From assembly GCA_017505785.1 (NCBI GenBank), contig JAFVOQ010000053.1, positions 1 to 44,103 on the forward strand: a DNA stretch of 44,103 nucleotides, given 5' to 3'. The DNA is from Clostridia bacterium (GTDB lineage Bacteria; Bacillota; Clostridia; Oscillospirales; CAG-272). Shown here piece after piece: positions 1-8,817 of the stretch. Positions within the stretch are counted from its first letter, which is position 1, and every line of letters starts with the position of its first letter. The position numbers were made by a program, and so were the translations under genes. The notes under the pieces are model-generated. The model did no database searches. It was not told the DNA's origin and saw only the letters and a list, made by a program, of their open reading frames with translations.

Positions 1-254
1 ATATTGAATTGTATAGTCAACAGACACGTGGCGGCAAGAACGGCGGTTTTGCGAAGCAAATGCCACACGTTTAGTGGGGCAAGACGTTCTTTTGCGAAAC
101 ACGGAGTGTTTCGGGAGCCACACCTCGATATTGAATTGTATAGTCAACAGACACGTGGCGGCAAGAACGGCGGTTTTGCGAAGCAAATGCCACACGTTTA
201 GTGGGGCAAGACGTTCTTTTGCGAAACACGGAGTGTTTCGGGAGCCACACCTCG
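1..254. repeat. Two tandem copies of a 127-bp repeat
   Basis: Positions 1-127 and 128-254 are essentially identical, and a third copy would begin at 255 but diverges after three bases. The window starts exactly on a unit boundary, so more copies may lie upstream. Each unit holds short hairpins (TTTGCGAAGCAAA, GAAACACGGAGTGTTTC). Small open frames cross the units on both strands but have no ribosome site, so I read this as non-coding. Confidence 0.9.
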
Positions 255-378
255 ATAACATTCTCAAATATCACCCAAATAGTTTAGCACACTTTTAAGG
301 GTTTGTCAATGCTTTTTTAAAAGAATTAGCGGGAATTTACGGCCTTCGCAGGCAACTATCGGCGTGGGGTTGTTTTTC

Positions 379-407
379 TTGACACATGAGTGGGCGTATG
401 GTATAAT
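379..407 (+). promoter_or_regulatory. Consensus sigma-A promoter of the polysaccharide operon
   Basis: TTGACA at 379-384 and TATAAT at 402-407 are separated by exactly 17 bp, both hexamers perfect. The start site would be near 414, leaving a leader of about 165 nt before rfbF at 580. The leader contains a GC-rich palindrome near 429-441 (GCGCGCGTGCGCG) but no terminator that I can identify. Confidence 0.88.
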
Positions 408-579
408 TTTGAAGAAACCTATATTGCAGCGCGCGTGCGCGAACTTTTTAGTGGCACAGGACAGTCCTCTAAATGGAAAACATGGCGTGTGGTGCATAAT
501 ACTGCCAATTTGGGGCAATCTTGTTACTGAAAAGCGATCAACGATCAACACACGCGAAAGCGAGCGAGGAGTTGGCCCT

Positions 580-1356
580 ATGAAGGTTGTGATATTGGCG
601 GGTGGCTTTGGTACACGCATCAGCGAGGAATCGCATTTGCGCCCAAAGCCCATGGTCGAGATCGGCGGCATGCCGATCCTTTGGCATATTATGAAGTATT
701 ATTCGTCATACGGATATTGCGATTTTATCATTTGCGCAGGATATAAGCAAAGTGTAATCAAGGAATGGTTTGCCGATTATTATATCAATCACAGTGACGT
801 GACCTTTGATTTCAGCACAAGAGAAAAAATTACGGTTCACAACACCTGCTCTGAGCCGTGGCGTGTTACGGTGGTAGACACGGGGCTTACTACCATGACA
901 GGCGGCCGTATCAAAAAAATACGAGCGTATCTTGAAAACGAGCCTTTTTTCCTTACCTACGGCGACGGGGTTTCAAATGTGGACATTGCAAAAGAGCTTG
1001 CATTTCACCGCGCGCACGGCAAATATGCTACCATTACCGCCGTACACCCCGATTCACGCTTTGGCGTATTAGATGCAAAGACCGATCAGGTGCAGGCATT
1101 TCGCGAAAAAAGCGAGGCTGATGTGGACTGGATCAACGGCGGCTTTATGGTGCTGGATCCCCGCGTGATTGATTATATTGATGACGATGCAACCGTGTTT
1201 GAGCGCACACCGCTTGAAAGGCTTTGTGCAAACGGAGAGCTGATGGCGTTTCGCCACCATGGCTTTTGGCAATGCATGGATACCATGCGCGACAGGGAAA
1301 AGCTGGAACGGCTTTGGGAAAGCAACAAGGCACCCTGGAAACGGTGGGCAGACTGA
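580..1356 (+). CDS. rfbF: Glucose-1-phosphate cytidylyltransferase RfbF
   Basis: The enzyme makes CDP-glucose from CTP and glucose-1-phosphate, the entry step to CDP-linked 3,6-dideoxyhexoses in the cytoplasm. The 258-residue product matches the family length. The nucleotidyltransferase start motif LAGGFGTR lies at 6-13, PKPMVEIGG at 22-30, and a YGDG metal/nucleotide motif near 125. The open frame extends upstream to 364, but ATG 580 follows a GAGCGAGGAG ribosome site and gives the normal N terminus. It is the first gene after the consensus promoter, and its TGA overlaps the ATG of rfbG. The assignment is firm; the sugar finally made is not determined by this gene. Confidence 0.93.
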   Translation: MKVVILAGGFGTRISEESHLRPKPMVEIGGMPILWHIMKYYSSYGYCDFIICAGYKQSVIKEWFADYYINHSDVTFDFSTREKITVHNTCSEPWRVTVVDTGLTTMTGGRIKKIRAYLENEPFFLTYGDGVSNVDIAKELAFHRAHGKYATITAVHPDSRFGVLDAKTDQVQAFREKSEADVDWINGGFMVLDPRVIDYIDDDATVFERTPLERLCANGELMAFRHHGFWQCMDTMRDREKLERLWESNKAPWKRWAD

Positions 1357-2471
1357 TGCAGTGGTGGGAGCTTTACCGCGGCAAGCGCGTGCTTGTAACG
1401 GGCCACACGGGCTTTAAGGGTGCTTGGCTGTGCCGTGTTTTGCAGTATATGGGTGCAACTGTGACGGGATATGCGTTGGAGCCGCCCACAATGCCCTCTC
1501 TGTTTTCGCTTTTGAAAGCCGCCGACGGCATGCGATCCGTAACAGGGGATATTTGTGATCTTGAGCATTTGCTTACTGTATTTGAGGAAGCAAGGCCCGA
1601 GATCGTGCTGCATCTTGCGGCGCAGCCGATCGTGCGCGAGGGCTATCGCGCCCCTGTTCTCACCTATGCCACCAACGTAATGGGAACGGTAAACGTGCTT
1701 GAATGTATCAAAAAAACAGACACGGTGCGCTCTTTTTTAAATGTTACCACGGATAAGGTGTATTTGAACAGAGAATGGGAATGGGGCTACCGTGAATACG
1801 AGCCGCTTGACGGATACGACCCGTATTCCAACAGTAAATCCTGTGCTGAGCTTGTGACGCACAGCTATAAAAATTCCTTTTTTGATGACGGTCACGTAGC
1901 CATATCTACGGCGCGTGCGGGGAATGTGATCGGCGGCGGAGATTTTGCACCAAACCGCATCATACCTGACTGTGTGCGCGCGGCAATGGCACATGAGCCC
2001 ATTTTGGTGCGAAGCCCCAACGCCATACGTCCGTATCAGCATGTGTTGGAGCCTCTATTTGCGTATTTGATGATTGCCGCACTGCAGTTGGAAAACGGCA
2101 GATATGCGGGCTATTATAACGTGGGCCCGGACGAGCAGGATTGCCTGACAACGGGAGCACTTACGGAGCTGTTTGTGCGAGCGTGGGGGGAAGATCTTAC
2201 GTGGCATACGTGTGGGGAAAACGGGCCGCATGAGGCGACCCTGTTAAAGCTCGATTGCGCCAAGCTGAAAAAAACCTTTGGGTGGAAGCCGACGTGGGAT
2301 ATCGCCGAGGCGGTGACGAAAGTCGTGGAATGGAGCAAGGCGTATGCAAAGGGAAATGACGTATCGGCACTTACCGACACACAGATCGAGGAATACAGTA
2401 AGGCACTGAAAGAAAAAACGGGGAGAGAGTATGCATTTTACGGGAAAGACAGAGCAGGAGGCAAGGCGTGA
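1356..2471 (+). CDS. rfbG: CDP-glucose 4,6-dehydratase RfbG
   Basis: An extended short-chain dehydrogenase/reductase that turns CDP-glucose into CDP-4-keto-6-deoxyglucose with bound NAD. The NAD motif TGHTGFKG lies at 15-22, and the catalytic Y-x-x-x-K sits in YDPYSNSKS near 156-161. At 371 residues it has the usual family length. I chose ATG 1356 because it overlaps the rfbF stop (TGATG), indicating coupled translation, and because upstream codons run inside rfbF. The next gene, rfbH, begins 41 bp before this stop, so the three pathway genes form a tightly overlapped block. Confidence 0.93.
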   Translation: MQWWELYRGKRVLVTGHTGFKGAWLCRVLQYMGATVTGYALEPPTMPSLFSLLKAADGMRSVTGDICDLEHLLTVFEEARPEIVLHLAAQPIVREGYRAPVLTYATNVMGTVNVLECIKKTDTVRSFLNVTTDKVYLNREWEWGYREYEPLDGYDPYSNSKSCAELVTHSYKNSFFDDGHVAISTARAGNVIGGGDFAPNRIIPDCVRAAMAHEPILVRSPNAIRPYQHVLEPLFAYLMIAALQLENGRYAGYYNVGPDEQDCLTTGALTELFVRAWGEDLTWHTCGENGPHEATLLKLDCAKLKKTFGWKPTWDIAEAVTKVVEWSKAYAKGNDVSALTDTQIEEYSKALKEKTGREYAFYGKDRAGGKA

Positions 2472-3768
2472 GATCCTTGCGCTGACACAGGAATATTGCG
2501 ACACCTATCATAACAAAAATGAGTGGAAAACGGGTGAGAAAATCCCCTATGCCGCACGTGTATATGACAGTGCGGAAATGGTAAATTTGGTGGATAGCTC
2601 GCTGGATTTTTGGCTGACGGCAGGGCGATATACGGCTCAGTTTGAGCGTGAGTTCGCGAGATATCTCGGTATTGATCACTGTACGCTCGTCAATTCCGGC
2701 TCCTCTGCCAATCTCCTTGCCTTTATGACCCTGACCTCGCCCTTGCTTGGCGAGCGCGCCATACGCCCGGGGGATGAGGTCATTACCGTGGCGGCAGGGT
2801 TCCCCACGACCGTAGCACCGATCATTCAGTACGGTGCGGTGCCCGTATTCGTAGATATCACTCTGCCGCAATACAATATTGACGTGCGGCAGCTTGAGGC
2901 GGCACTTTCCCCAAAGACAAAGGCGGTTATGGTGGCGCATACGCTGGGAAATCCGTTTGACCTTAAAACGGTACGCAATTTTTGCAATGAATATGAGCTT
3001 TGGCTCATTGAAGACAACTGTGACGCACTCGGTGCAGAATACAATTTTGACGGCACGGTTTATAAAACAGGCACGGTGGGGGATATTGGCACAAGCAGCT
3101 TTTATCCGCCGCACCATATGACCATGGGTGAGGGCGGTGCCGTATATACGCGTGACAACTATTTGCACAAGATCATGCGTTCTATGCGCGACTGGGGGCG
3201 CGATTGCATTTGCCCCCCAGGTGTGGATAACCTTTGCGGTCATCGCTTTGACCGCCAATACGGGGAATTGCCGCGCGGTTACGATCATAAATACGTGTAC
3301 TCTCACTTTGGATACAATTTAAAGGCAACCGATATGCAGGCGGCGGTGGGCTGTGCACAGCTCGAAAAGCTGCCCTTGTTTGTGGCGCGCCGCCAAGAAA
3401 ATTTTGCGCGCTTGCACGCGGCACTTCTGCCCGTGGCTGATAAATTGATCCTGCCCGAGGCATGTCCCAATGCCACGCCCTCTTGGTTTGGCTTTTTGAT
3501 CACCTGCCGCGAGGGTGTGTCGCGCGAGGCAGTGCTTTCGCACCTTGAGGGCAAGGGAATTCAAACGCGTATGCTTTTCTCGGGGAATCTCATCAAGCAT
3601 CCGTGCTTTGACGGGATGCGCCGTTCCAAGAGTGGGTACCGCGCGGTGGGCGATCTTTCGGTTACCGATACCGTTATGTTGCGCACGTTTTGGGTAGGCG
3701 TTTACCCCGGTATGACCAATGATATGATCGATTATATGGCAAACGCCATTATTGAGGCAGTGCAATGA
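2431..3768 (+). CDS. rfbH: CDP-4-keto-6-deoxyglucose 3-dehydrase RfbH (E1)
   Basis: A PMP- and iron-sulfur-dependent enzyme of the aminotransferase fold that removes the C3 hydroxyl of CDP-4-keto-6-deoxyglucose. The usual catalytic lysine is replaced by histidine, as in known E1 proteins: FYPPHHMTMGEGG puts the His pair at 228-229. Candidate [2Fe-2S] ligands are C197, C259, C261 and C269, the last three in a C-x-C-x7-C pattern. Length is 445 residues, slightly longer than the usual ~437. The reaction needs an electron-donating reductase (E3/RfbI-type), and none is encoded in this window. The start lies within rfbG and the stop overlaps the flippase start. Confidence 0.92.
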   Translation: MHFTGKTEQEARREILALTQEYCDTYHNKNEWKTGEKIPYAARVYDSAEMVNLVDSSLDFWLTAGRYTAQFEREFARYLGIDHCTLVNSGSSANLLAFMTLTSPLLGERAIRPGDEVITVAAGFPTTVAPIIQYGAVPVFVDITLPQYNIDVRQLEAALSPKTKAVMVAHTLGNPFDLKTVRNFCNEYELWLIEDNCDALGAEYNFDGTVYKTGTVGDIGTSSFYPPHHMTMGEGGAVYTRDNYLHKIMRSMRDWGRDCICPPGVDNLCGHRFDRQYGELPRGYDHKYVYSHFGYNLKATDMQAAVGCAQLEKLPLFVARRQENFARLHAALLPVADKLILPEACPNATPSWFGFLITCREGVSREAVLSHLEGKGIQTRMLFSGNLIKHPCFDGMRRSKSGYRAVGDLSVTDTVMLRTFWVGVYPGMTNDMIDYMANAIIEAVQ

Positions 3769-5009
3769 TCGCGGGGGTATTAAAAAAGTACAAAAACCAG
3801 ATTGGGGACTCGATCTATAGCCTTGCGGGACTTTTCCTCATGAATGCAGTGGCGCAAATTGTCGTGTTTCCGCTTTACGCACGCAGGTTCGGCGACGTTG
3901 GATACGGCAATTTGCAGTATCTCATGGCGTACATCAACGTACTCACGGTATCTGTTGGCAGTGCCGCCAATTATGCACGTATGATCTCACCTGCCGCAGA
4001 GCGCACGCAAAACAGCGGAGATTATAATGTTTTTCTGTTGCTCGTCAGCCTTGTCGGCGTGCCGTTTACCTACCTTGTGCGCGTGTTTGGCGGTGCTCCC
4101 ATGGACAATGCTACCTATATTTGCTACTGCCTTTTGTTTGTTGCCATGGCGTTTCGGTATTATGCAGATGTTTCCTATAAGATCACACTCCGTTACCGCC
4201 GTTTCTTTTTGTACTATCTGTTTATTGGCATAGGATACGCCATTGGTGCGGTACTGGTATGGAAAACCGGCATTTGGCCGCTTGGCTTACTGGTTGGTGA
4301 GGCACTGGGCGTGCTTTACGCATACGGCAGCAGCGCGGTGCTCTCGCGCCGCGCGCTTCGCCTTTCACCTGCGTGGCGCAAAACCTTTCGCGTGATACTT
4401 ACCTTCTTTTTAGCTGAGGGTGTGGCAAATCTTATTTTAAACGTAGACCGCATTCTTTTAAAACTTTTGCTTGGTGCTTCGGCGGTAACGGTCTATTATC
4501 TTGCTACGTTGGTGGGCAAAACCATTTCGGTGGTAACGGGGCCCCTCAACGGCGTGCTGATCGGGTACCTTGCCCGTTACGAGGGTAAGTTAACGCGCCG
4601 CACCATGCGGCTTCTCACGCTGGGGAGTCTTGCGGCGATTCTTGTGTTTACGCTTTTTTGCTGGCTTGGCGGATATTTGGTATTACTCATACTGTATCCG
4701 GCCGAATTTGATGCGGTAAAGGACTTTTTGTTTGTAGGAAGTCTGGCACAGGTGATTTATTTTATCACCGGTATTTTAATGGTAGTGCTCATTCGCTTTG
4801 CAAAAAAGAGCTATCAAATCTTCATCAACGCTATATTTGGCATCTGCTTTTTTGGGCTTGGCATTCCCGCCACCTATCTTTTCGGGATGTGGGGCTTTTC
4901 ACTCTCGATGGTTGCCGCCTGTGCGCTACGGCTTGCCGCGGCAATCGGACTTGGCTTTCGGTGGGTGCGCCGAAAAGAAATCGACCCCGACGGTATGATC
5001 ACAGCATAA
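3765..5009 (+). CDS. Wzx-like polysaccharide flippase
   Basis: A 414-residue polytopic membrane protein with about twelve hydrophobic segments, resembling the oligosaccharide flippase (MOP/Wzx) superfamily. Its presumed role is moving lipid-linked sugar units across the cytoplasmic membrane. The N-terminal segment, with a short charged leader then SIYSLAGLFLMNAV, is typical of the family. ATG 3765 overlaps the rfbH stop as ATGA, so translation is coupled. Context (dideoxysugar genes before, glycosyltransferases after) supports the call. The substrate is unknown. Confidence 0.85.
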   Translation: MIAGVLKKYKNQIGDSIYSLAGLFLMNAVAQIVVFPLYARRFGDVGYGNLQYLMAYINVLTVSVGSAANYARMISPAAERTQNSGDYNVFLLLVSLVGVPFTYLVRVFGGAPMDNATYICYCLLFVAMAFRYYADVSYKITLRYRRFFLYYLFIGIGYAIGAVLVWKTGIWPLGLLVGEALGVLYAYGSSAVLSRRALRLSPAWRKTFRVILTFFLAEGVANLILNVDRILLKLLLGASAVTVYYLATLVGKTISVVTGPLNGVLIGYLARYEGKLTRRTMRLLTLGSLAAILVFTLFCWLGGYLVLLILYPAEFDAVKDFLFVGSLAQVIYFITGILMVVLIRFAKKSYQIFINAIFGICFFGLGIPATYLFGMWGFSLSMVAACALRLAAAIGLGFRWVRRKEIDPDGMITA

Positions 5010-5032
5010 ACCTGTTTTACCGGAGGAACGGT

Positions 5033-5995
5033 ATGGAAAATGTGCGAAAGCGTATCAGCGTGATGATTCCCACCTACAACGAGGTGGAAAACGTTGTGCC
5101 GCTTTATCGGGCGATCGTGGCTGAATTTGAGAGGTCACTGCCCCGGTATGATTACGATATTTTATTTATCGACAACGCTTCCCGTGACGGTACGCGTGAA
5201 AAGCTGCTGCAGCTTTGCCGCGAAAGTACCCGTGTGCGCGCGATCTTCAACGCGCGTAATTTTGGGCAATTCAACTCCCCGTATCACGGAATTTGTGCAA
5301 CCACGGGGGATTGTACGATCTCAATGTGCGCGGATTTTCAGGACCCTGTGGAGATGATCCCGCGTTTGGTTGCTAAGTGGGAGGACGGCTATCGCATTGT
5401 TTGCGCCGTAAAAACCGCAAGTAAGGAAAACAAGCTATTGCGCTTTGCGCGCACCTGCTACTATAAGCTCATTCGCAAAATGTCAACGGTTGAGCAGATC
5501 GAGCATTTTACGGGCTTTGGATTGTATGACCGCAGCTTTGTTGACGTGCTTCGCGCGCTTGACGACCCCACCCCCTTTTTGCGTGGGATCGTTGCGGAGC
5601 TTGGCTTTCGGCGTGCCGAAATACCGTATACGCAAGCCAAGCGGCGTGCCGGCAAAACGCACAACAGTTTTGCCACGCTCTATGATGCCGCTATGCTCAG
5701 CTTCACCACCTACACCAAAATGCCGATCCGCTTGCTTGCGGCAATGGGCTGGCTGCTTTTGGCGGCTTCCGTTTTCTTCGGGGGCGCATTGCTGATGCGT
5801 ACGTGGCTTGGCAAGGCATTCGCCGCTTGGCTTTGGCTTTTTCCCGTTTCACTTTTTTGCACGGCACTGATCTTGATATTTCTCGGTATTCTTGGGGAAT
5901 ATCTTCTTACGCTACGCTCAAAGCTCATGCGCCGTCCGCTGGTCATTGAGGAGCAACGCATCAACTTTGATAAGCGAGAGAATGATAGGCAATGA
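5033..5995 (+). CDS. Family 2 glycosyltransferase, polyprenyl-phosphate type
   Basis: A 320-residue GT-A glycosyltransferase resembling DPM1/GtrB/ArnC proteins, which attach a sugar to a polyprenyl phosphate. Visible motifs are MIPTYNEVENV near the N terminus, NFGQ, and ADFQDP near residues 100-105 (the D-x-D region). Two hydrophobic segments near the C terminus would anchor it in the membrane. The frame is open from 4889, inside the flippase gene, but ATG 5033 follows CGGAGG at ideal spacing and gives a normal family N terminus. It ends with ATGA overlap to the next gene. The sugar donor could be the product of the rfb genes, which is inference. Confidence 0.85.
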   Translation: MENVRKRISVMIPTYNEVENVVPLYRAIVAEFERSLPRYDYDILFIDNASRDGTREKLLQLCRESTRVRAIFNARNFGQFNSPYHGICATTGDCTISMCADFQDPVEMIPRLVAKWEDGYRIVCAVKTASKENKLLRFARTCYYKLIRKMSTVEQIEHFTGFGLYDRSFVDVLRALDDPTPFLRGIVAELGFRRAEIPYTQAKRRAGKTHNSFATLYDAAMLSFTTYTKMPIRLLAAMGWLLLAASVFFGGALLMRTWLGKAFAAWLWLFPVSLFCTALILIFLGILGEYLLTLRSKLMRRPLVIEEQRINFDKRENDRQ

Positions 5996-6816
5996 TAAAA
6001 ATCTTTTTTTCGTTGCCAAATCAGTACCCGTCGGCAGGGCTTTTTTCGCGTTGGCATTTGCTGTTGCTGTCTGTAACCGTCATTTTTATTGCTGTGGGGC
6101 TCTGTTTTTCACGCCATATGACAGCGGCGGCGGTGCGCCGCACGGTGCGCGTTCTTACGCTGTGCCTTTGGGGGCTTGAGCTTGCCAAGATCCTGTTTGT
6201 GCTCCTTGTTACAGGCTCAAGAAATCCCAATGAGTTTATACCGCTGTACTATTGCAGCCTGATTTTGTACGCAGGCTTGCTCAGCAGCTTTGCCAAGGGG
6301 CTTTTTCGCCATGTGGGTGATACCTTTATCGCCATGGGTGGGATCGTTGGTGGCGCGGTATTTTTGCTGATGCCAACCACCTCACTGCCGCAATATCCCG
6401 CATTTCATTTTATTTCATGGCACAGCTTTTTGCTGCACGGGGCCATGGTTTATGTGGGGCTGCTGCTACTCGTGCGTGGCGTATACCGTCCGCGGCTGCG
6501 CGATGTCCGCTACGTTGCGGCACTAACAGGCACGGTCTGTATCTTGGCGTGGCTGTTTAATACCGTTTATAACCGTGTTTCGGGTGATCCCGTGGCAAAC
6601 CTTATGTTTATCTCAAGAGATTTTGCGGGAACGCCCATATCGATCCTCTACCGTTTGTGCGGTCGGTTTTTCACCCCCGTGATGTGCTTGGGGCAAGCGT
6701 TTCTCCCTTTTTTTGCTACGTATGGGGGGATATTGCTTGTCAGAAAGGCACGCGAGCACCTTGGCAAGACCGCTAAAAGTTCTGAAAGGTGCATGGTGAA
6801 AAATCGAGGAAAATGA
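5992..6816 (+). CDS. YwaF/TMEM164-like integral membrane protein
   Basis: A 274-residue protein with about seven membrane segments that resembles the YwaF (TIGR02206) family. Suggestive motifs are the polar YYCSLILY segment in the third helix and the conserved SWHSFLLHGAMV region. Bacterial members have no established function; the related eukaryotic TMEM164 is described as an acyltransferase. The start overlaps the preceding stop (ATGA) and the stop overlaps the next start, so it is translated as part of the polysaccharide operon. A role in modifying or exporting the glycan is inference. Confidence 0.72.
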   Translation: MIKIFFSLPNQYPSAGLFSRWHLLLLSVTVIFIAVGLCFSRHMTAAAVRRTVRVLTLCLWGLELAKILFVLLVTGSRNPNEFIPLYYCSLILYAGLLSSFAKGLFRHVGDTFIAMGGIVGGAVFLLMPTTSLPQYPAFHFISWHSFLLHGAMVYVGLLLLVRGVYRPRLRDVRYVAALTGTVCILAWLFNTVYNRVSGDPVANLMFISRDFAGTPISILYRLCGRFFTPVMCLGQAFLPFFATYGGILLVRKAREHLGKTAKSSERCMVKNRGK

Positions 6817-8177
6817 GGTTTTTTGAAGCAGTTGTAGGCTTTTTTGAGAAGATACTGTTGCCCTCGTGGGAAATCGATCCCTCGCTCAACGCAGTAGAAA
6901 CCGTAGGATTTTATATCACGCTGTTTATTGGCACGCTGTTTACCCTTTGCTATGCATATCAGTTTTTTTATCTGTTTGTTGCGTGCGTTGTAAAACCGAA
7001 AAAATACAAAAGCGTGCCCATGGATCAGCGCTATGCCGTGGTGATCGCCGCACGCAACGAGGAGCGCGTGCTCCCCTTGCTTCTTGCAAGCATCAAGGGG
7101 CAGACCTATCCTCTATCTCTCATTGATATTTACGTGGTTGCCGATAATTGCACCGACCGCACCGCCGCAGTGGCGCGCGAGGCGGGCGCACGCGTGTTTG
7201 AGCGACAGAATAAGCGTTTGGTGGGAAAGGGATACGCACTGGCGTTTTTGTTTGACCGTATTCGGGAAGGGGTAGGACTTTCTGCCTATGACGCATATTT
7301 GTTTTTTGACGCCGATAACGTGCTGCGTGCCGATTTTATTGAGCAAATGAACAAGGCATACGGGGCAGGATATCGCGTGATCACCTCTTACCGTAACGCG
7401 AAAAATTACGGCAAAAACTGGATCAGTGCGGGCTATGCGCTGTGGTTTTTGCGGGAATCGCGGCATTTGCAAAATCCGCGTGCCACCCTTGGGTGCAGTG
7501 CCGCCATTTCCGGCACGGGCTTTTTGGTGGACGGGAGCATTATCCAAAGAAACGGCGGCTGGAAGCATTTTCTCCTCACGGAGGATATCGAATTTACCGC
7601 AGATTGCATTTTGCACGGGGATCGCGTTGGATACTGCCACGAGGCGGAGCTTTTTGATGAGCAGCCCGAAACCTTTCGTCAGTCCTGGCGGCAGAGAAAG
7701 CGTTGGGCAAAGGGGATGTTTCAGGTGATCCGTCATTATGGGGGCGGCTTGCTGTCGGGTGCTTTGCGCCTGCGCTGGTCCTCGTTTGATATGATGATGA
7801 ATATCACCCCTGCGTTTGTGCTTTCCAGTGTGCAGCTCATTGCCAACAGCGCGCTCTTGCTTTTGAATTGGATCGTATACGGCACTCTTTCCCCAACGCT
7901 GTTGAATTGCCTTGCTGAATTTTTGATCTTTGGCTACGGCATCTTTTTCGTGCTTGGCTTGGTGGCGTTGCTATCCGAGTGGCACAGGATCCACTGTAGC
8001 AAGCCGCGCGCGGTGGCATTGCTTTTCACCTTTCCACTGTTTATGCTGACCTATATTCCGATCTCACTTGCCGCCTTTTTCTCGCGGCGTGTGGAGTGGA
8101 AGCCTGTGGAGCACAAGCGCGCCATGACCGCCGAGGACATAGAAAATGCGGGCAGGGTATCAAAAAACAGAAATTAA
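6813..8177 (+). CDS. Membrane glycosyltransferase family 2 (processive-type)
   Basis: A 454-residue GT2 enzyme of the cellulose synthase/poly-GlcNAc synthase type. One membrane segment precedes the catalytic domain and about three follow. Motifs include VVIAARNEE, VVADNCTDRT, the metal-binding FFDADN, a TEDIEF acceptor-site motif and QRKRWAKG (Q-x-x-R-W). GTG 6789 is also in frame, but ATG 6813 gives the ATGA overlap seen elsewhere in this operon and follows CGAGGA. It probably builds or extends the glycan at the membrane; the product cannot be told from sequence. Confidence 0.85.
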   Translation: MRFFEAVVGFFEKILLPSWEIDPSLNAVETVGFYITLFIGTLFTLCYAYQFFYLFVACVVKPKKYKSVPMDQRYAVVIAARNEERVLPLLLASIKGQTYPLSLIDIYVVADNCTDRTAAVAREAGARVFERQNKRLVGKGYALAFLFDRIREGVGLSAYDAYLFFDADNVLRADFIEQMNKAYGAGYRVITSYRNAKNYGKNWISAGYALWFLRESRHLQNPRATLGCSAAISGTGFLVDGSIIQRNGGWKHFLLTEDIEFTADCILHGDRVGYCHEAELFDEQPETFRQSWRQRKRWAKGMFQVIRHYGGGLLSGALRLRWSSFDMMMNITPAFVLSSVQLIANSALLLLNWIVYGTLSPTLLNCLAEFLIFGYGIFFVLGLVALLSEWHRIHCSKPRAVALLFTFPLFMLTYIPISLAAFFSRRVEWKPVEHKRAMTAEDIENAGRVSKNRN

Positions 8178-8201
8178 AGCATATCTTATAGGAGGACTTT
8201 T

Positions 8202-8759
8202 ATGAAGCTTTTATTTGCATCGGATATTCACGGCGATCTTTGCGCCGCAAAAAGGGTAAAGGATGCCCTTGCGCGTGAGGGTGCCGAAAAGCTCTATCTG
8301 CTTGGCGACCTTTTATATCACGGGCCGCGCAATCATCTGCCCGAGGGGTATGATCCCAAGGGCGTGATCGCACTGCTTTCGGAGTTAAAGGACTGCATTA
8401 CGGCAGTGCGCGGAAACTGTGATGCCGAGGTCGATCAAATGGTGCTGCCCTTTCCCATTATGGCAGACTATGGGGTGCTACCCTTAAAATCAGGCGTGGC
8501 GTATCTCACGCACGGGCATCTGTTTGGAGGAGAGGGGCCAAGCCCACTCGGCGCGCATGATCTCTTGATCGAGGGGCATACCCACGTTGCGGGCGTGCAC
8601 AAAACCGCGGGGGGACATATTTGCCTGAACCCGGGCTCTGCCTCTATGCCAAAGGGGGGCACGCCTGCCTGTTACATGATCTATGATACCGATAGCGGCG
8701 TGTTTACGGTACGGCGTCTTGATGACGGCAGCGACTTTGCAGAGTACATTGCCCAATAA
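8202..8759 (+). CDS. yfcE: YfcE-type metallophosphodiesterase
   Basis: A 185-residue calcineurin-like phosphoesterase of the YfcE/MJ0936 family. The metal-binding motifs appear in order: SDIHGD at 7-12, LLGDLLYHGP near 34-43, GNCD, THGHLFGG, and GHTH near 124. Such enzymes hydrolyse artificial phosphodiesters in vitro, and their natural substrate is uncertain. ATG 8202 is preceded by AGGAGG. It is the last gene before a strong terminator and only 24 bp after the glycosyltransferase, so it is probably the operon's final cistron, though it need not act on polysaccharide. Confidence 0.88.
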   Translation: MKLLFASDIHGDLCAAKRVKDALAREGAEKLYLLGDLLYHGPRNHLPEGYDPKGVIALLSELKDCITAVRGNCDAEVDQMVLPFPIMADYGVLPLKSGVAYLTHGHLFGGEGPSPLGAHDLLIEGHTHVAGVHKTAGGHICLNPGSASMPKGGTPACYMIYDTDSGVFTVRRLDDGSDFAEYIAQ

Positions 8760-8760
8760 A

Positions 8761-8807
8761 AAATACCGCTTTTCTGTTGCAAAGCAGCAGAAAAGCGGTA
8801 TTTTTTT
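8761..8807. terminator. Bidirectional terminator between convergent operons
   Basis: A 16-bp perfect stem (AAATACCGCTTTTCTG at 8761-8776 with its complement at 8788-8803) is flanked by A runs on the left and T runs on the right. It can stop the plus-strand polysaccharide operon and the minus-strand ppa operon. Confidence 0.9.
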
Positions 8808-8817
8808 AAAAGAAGCC

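Noticed and set aside
2371..3306. A 311-codon minus-strand frame across rfbH
   Set aside because: Shadow of the strongly supported rfbH gene, without ribosome site or recognisable protein features.
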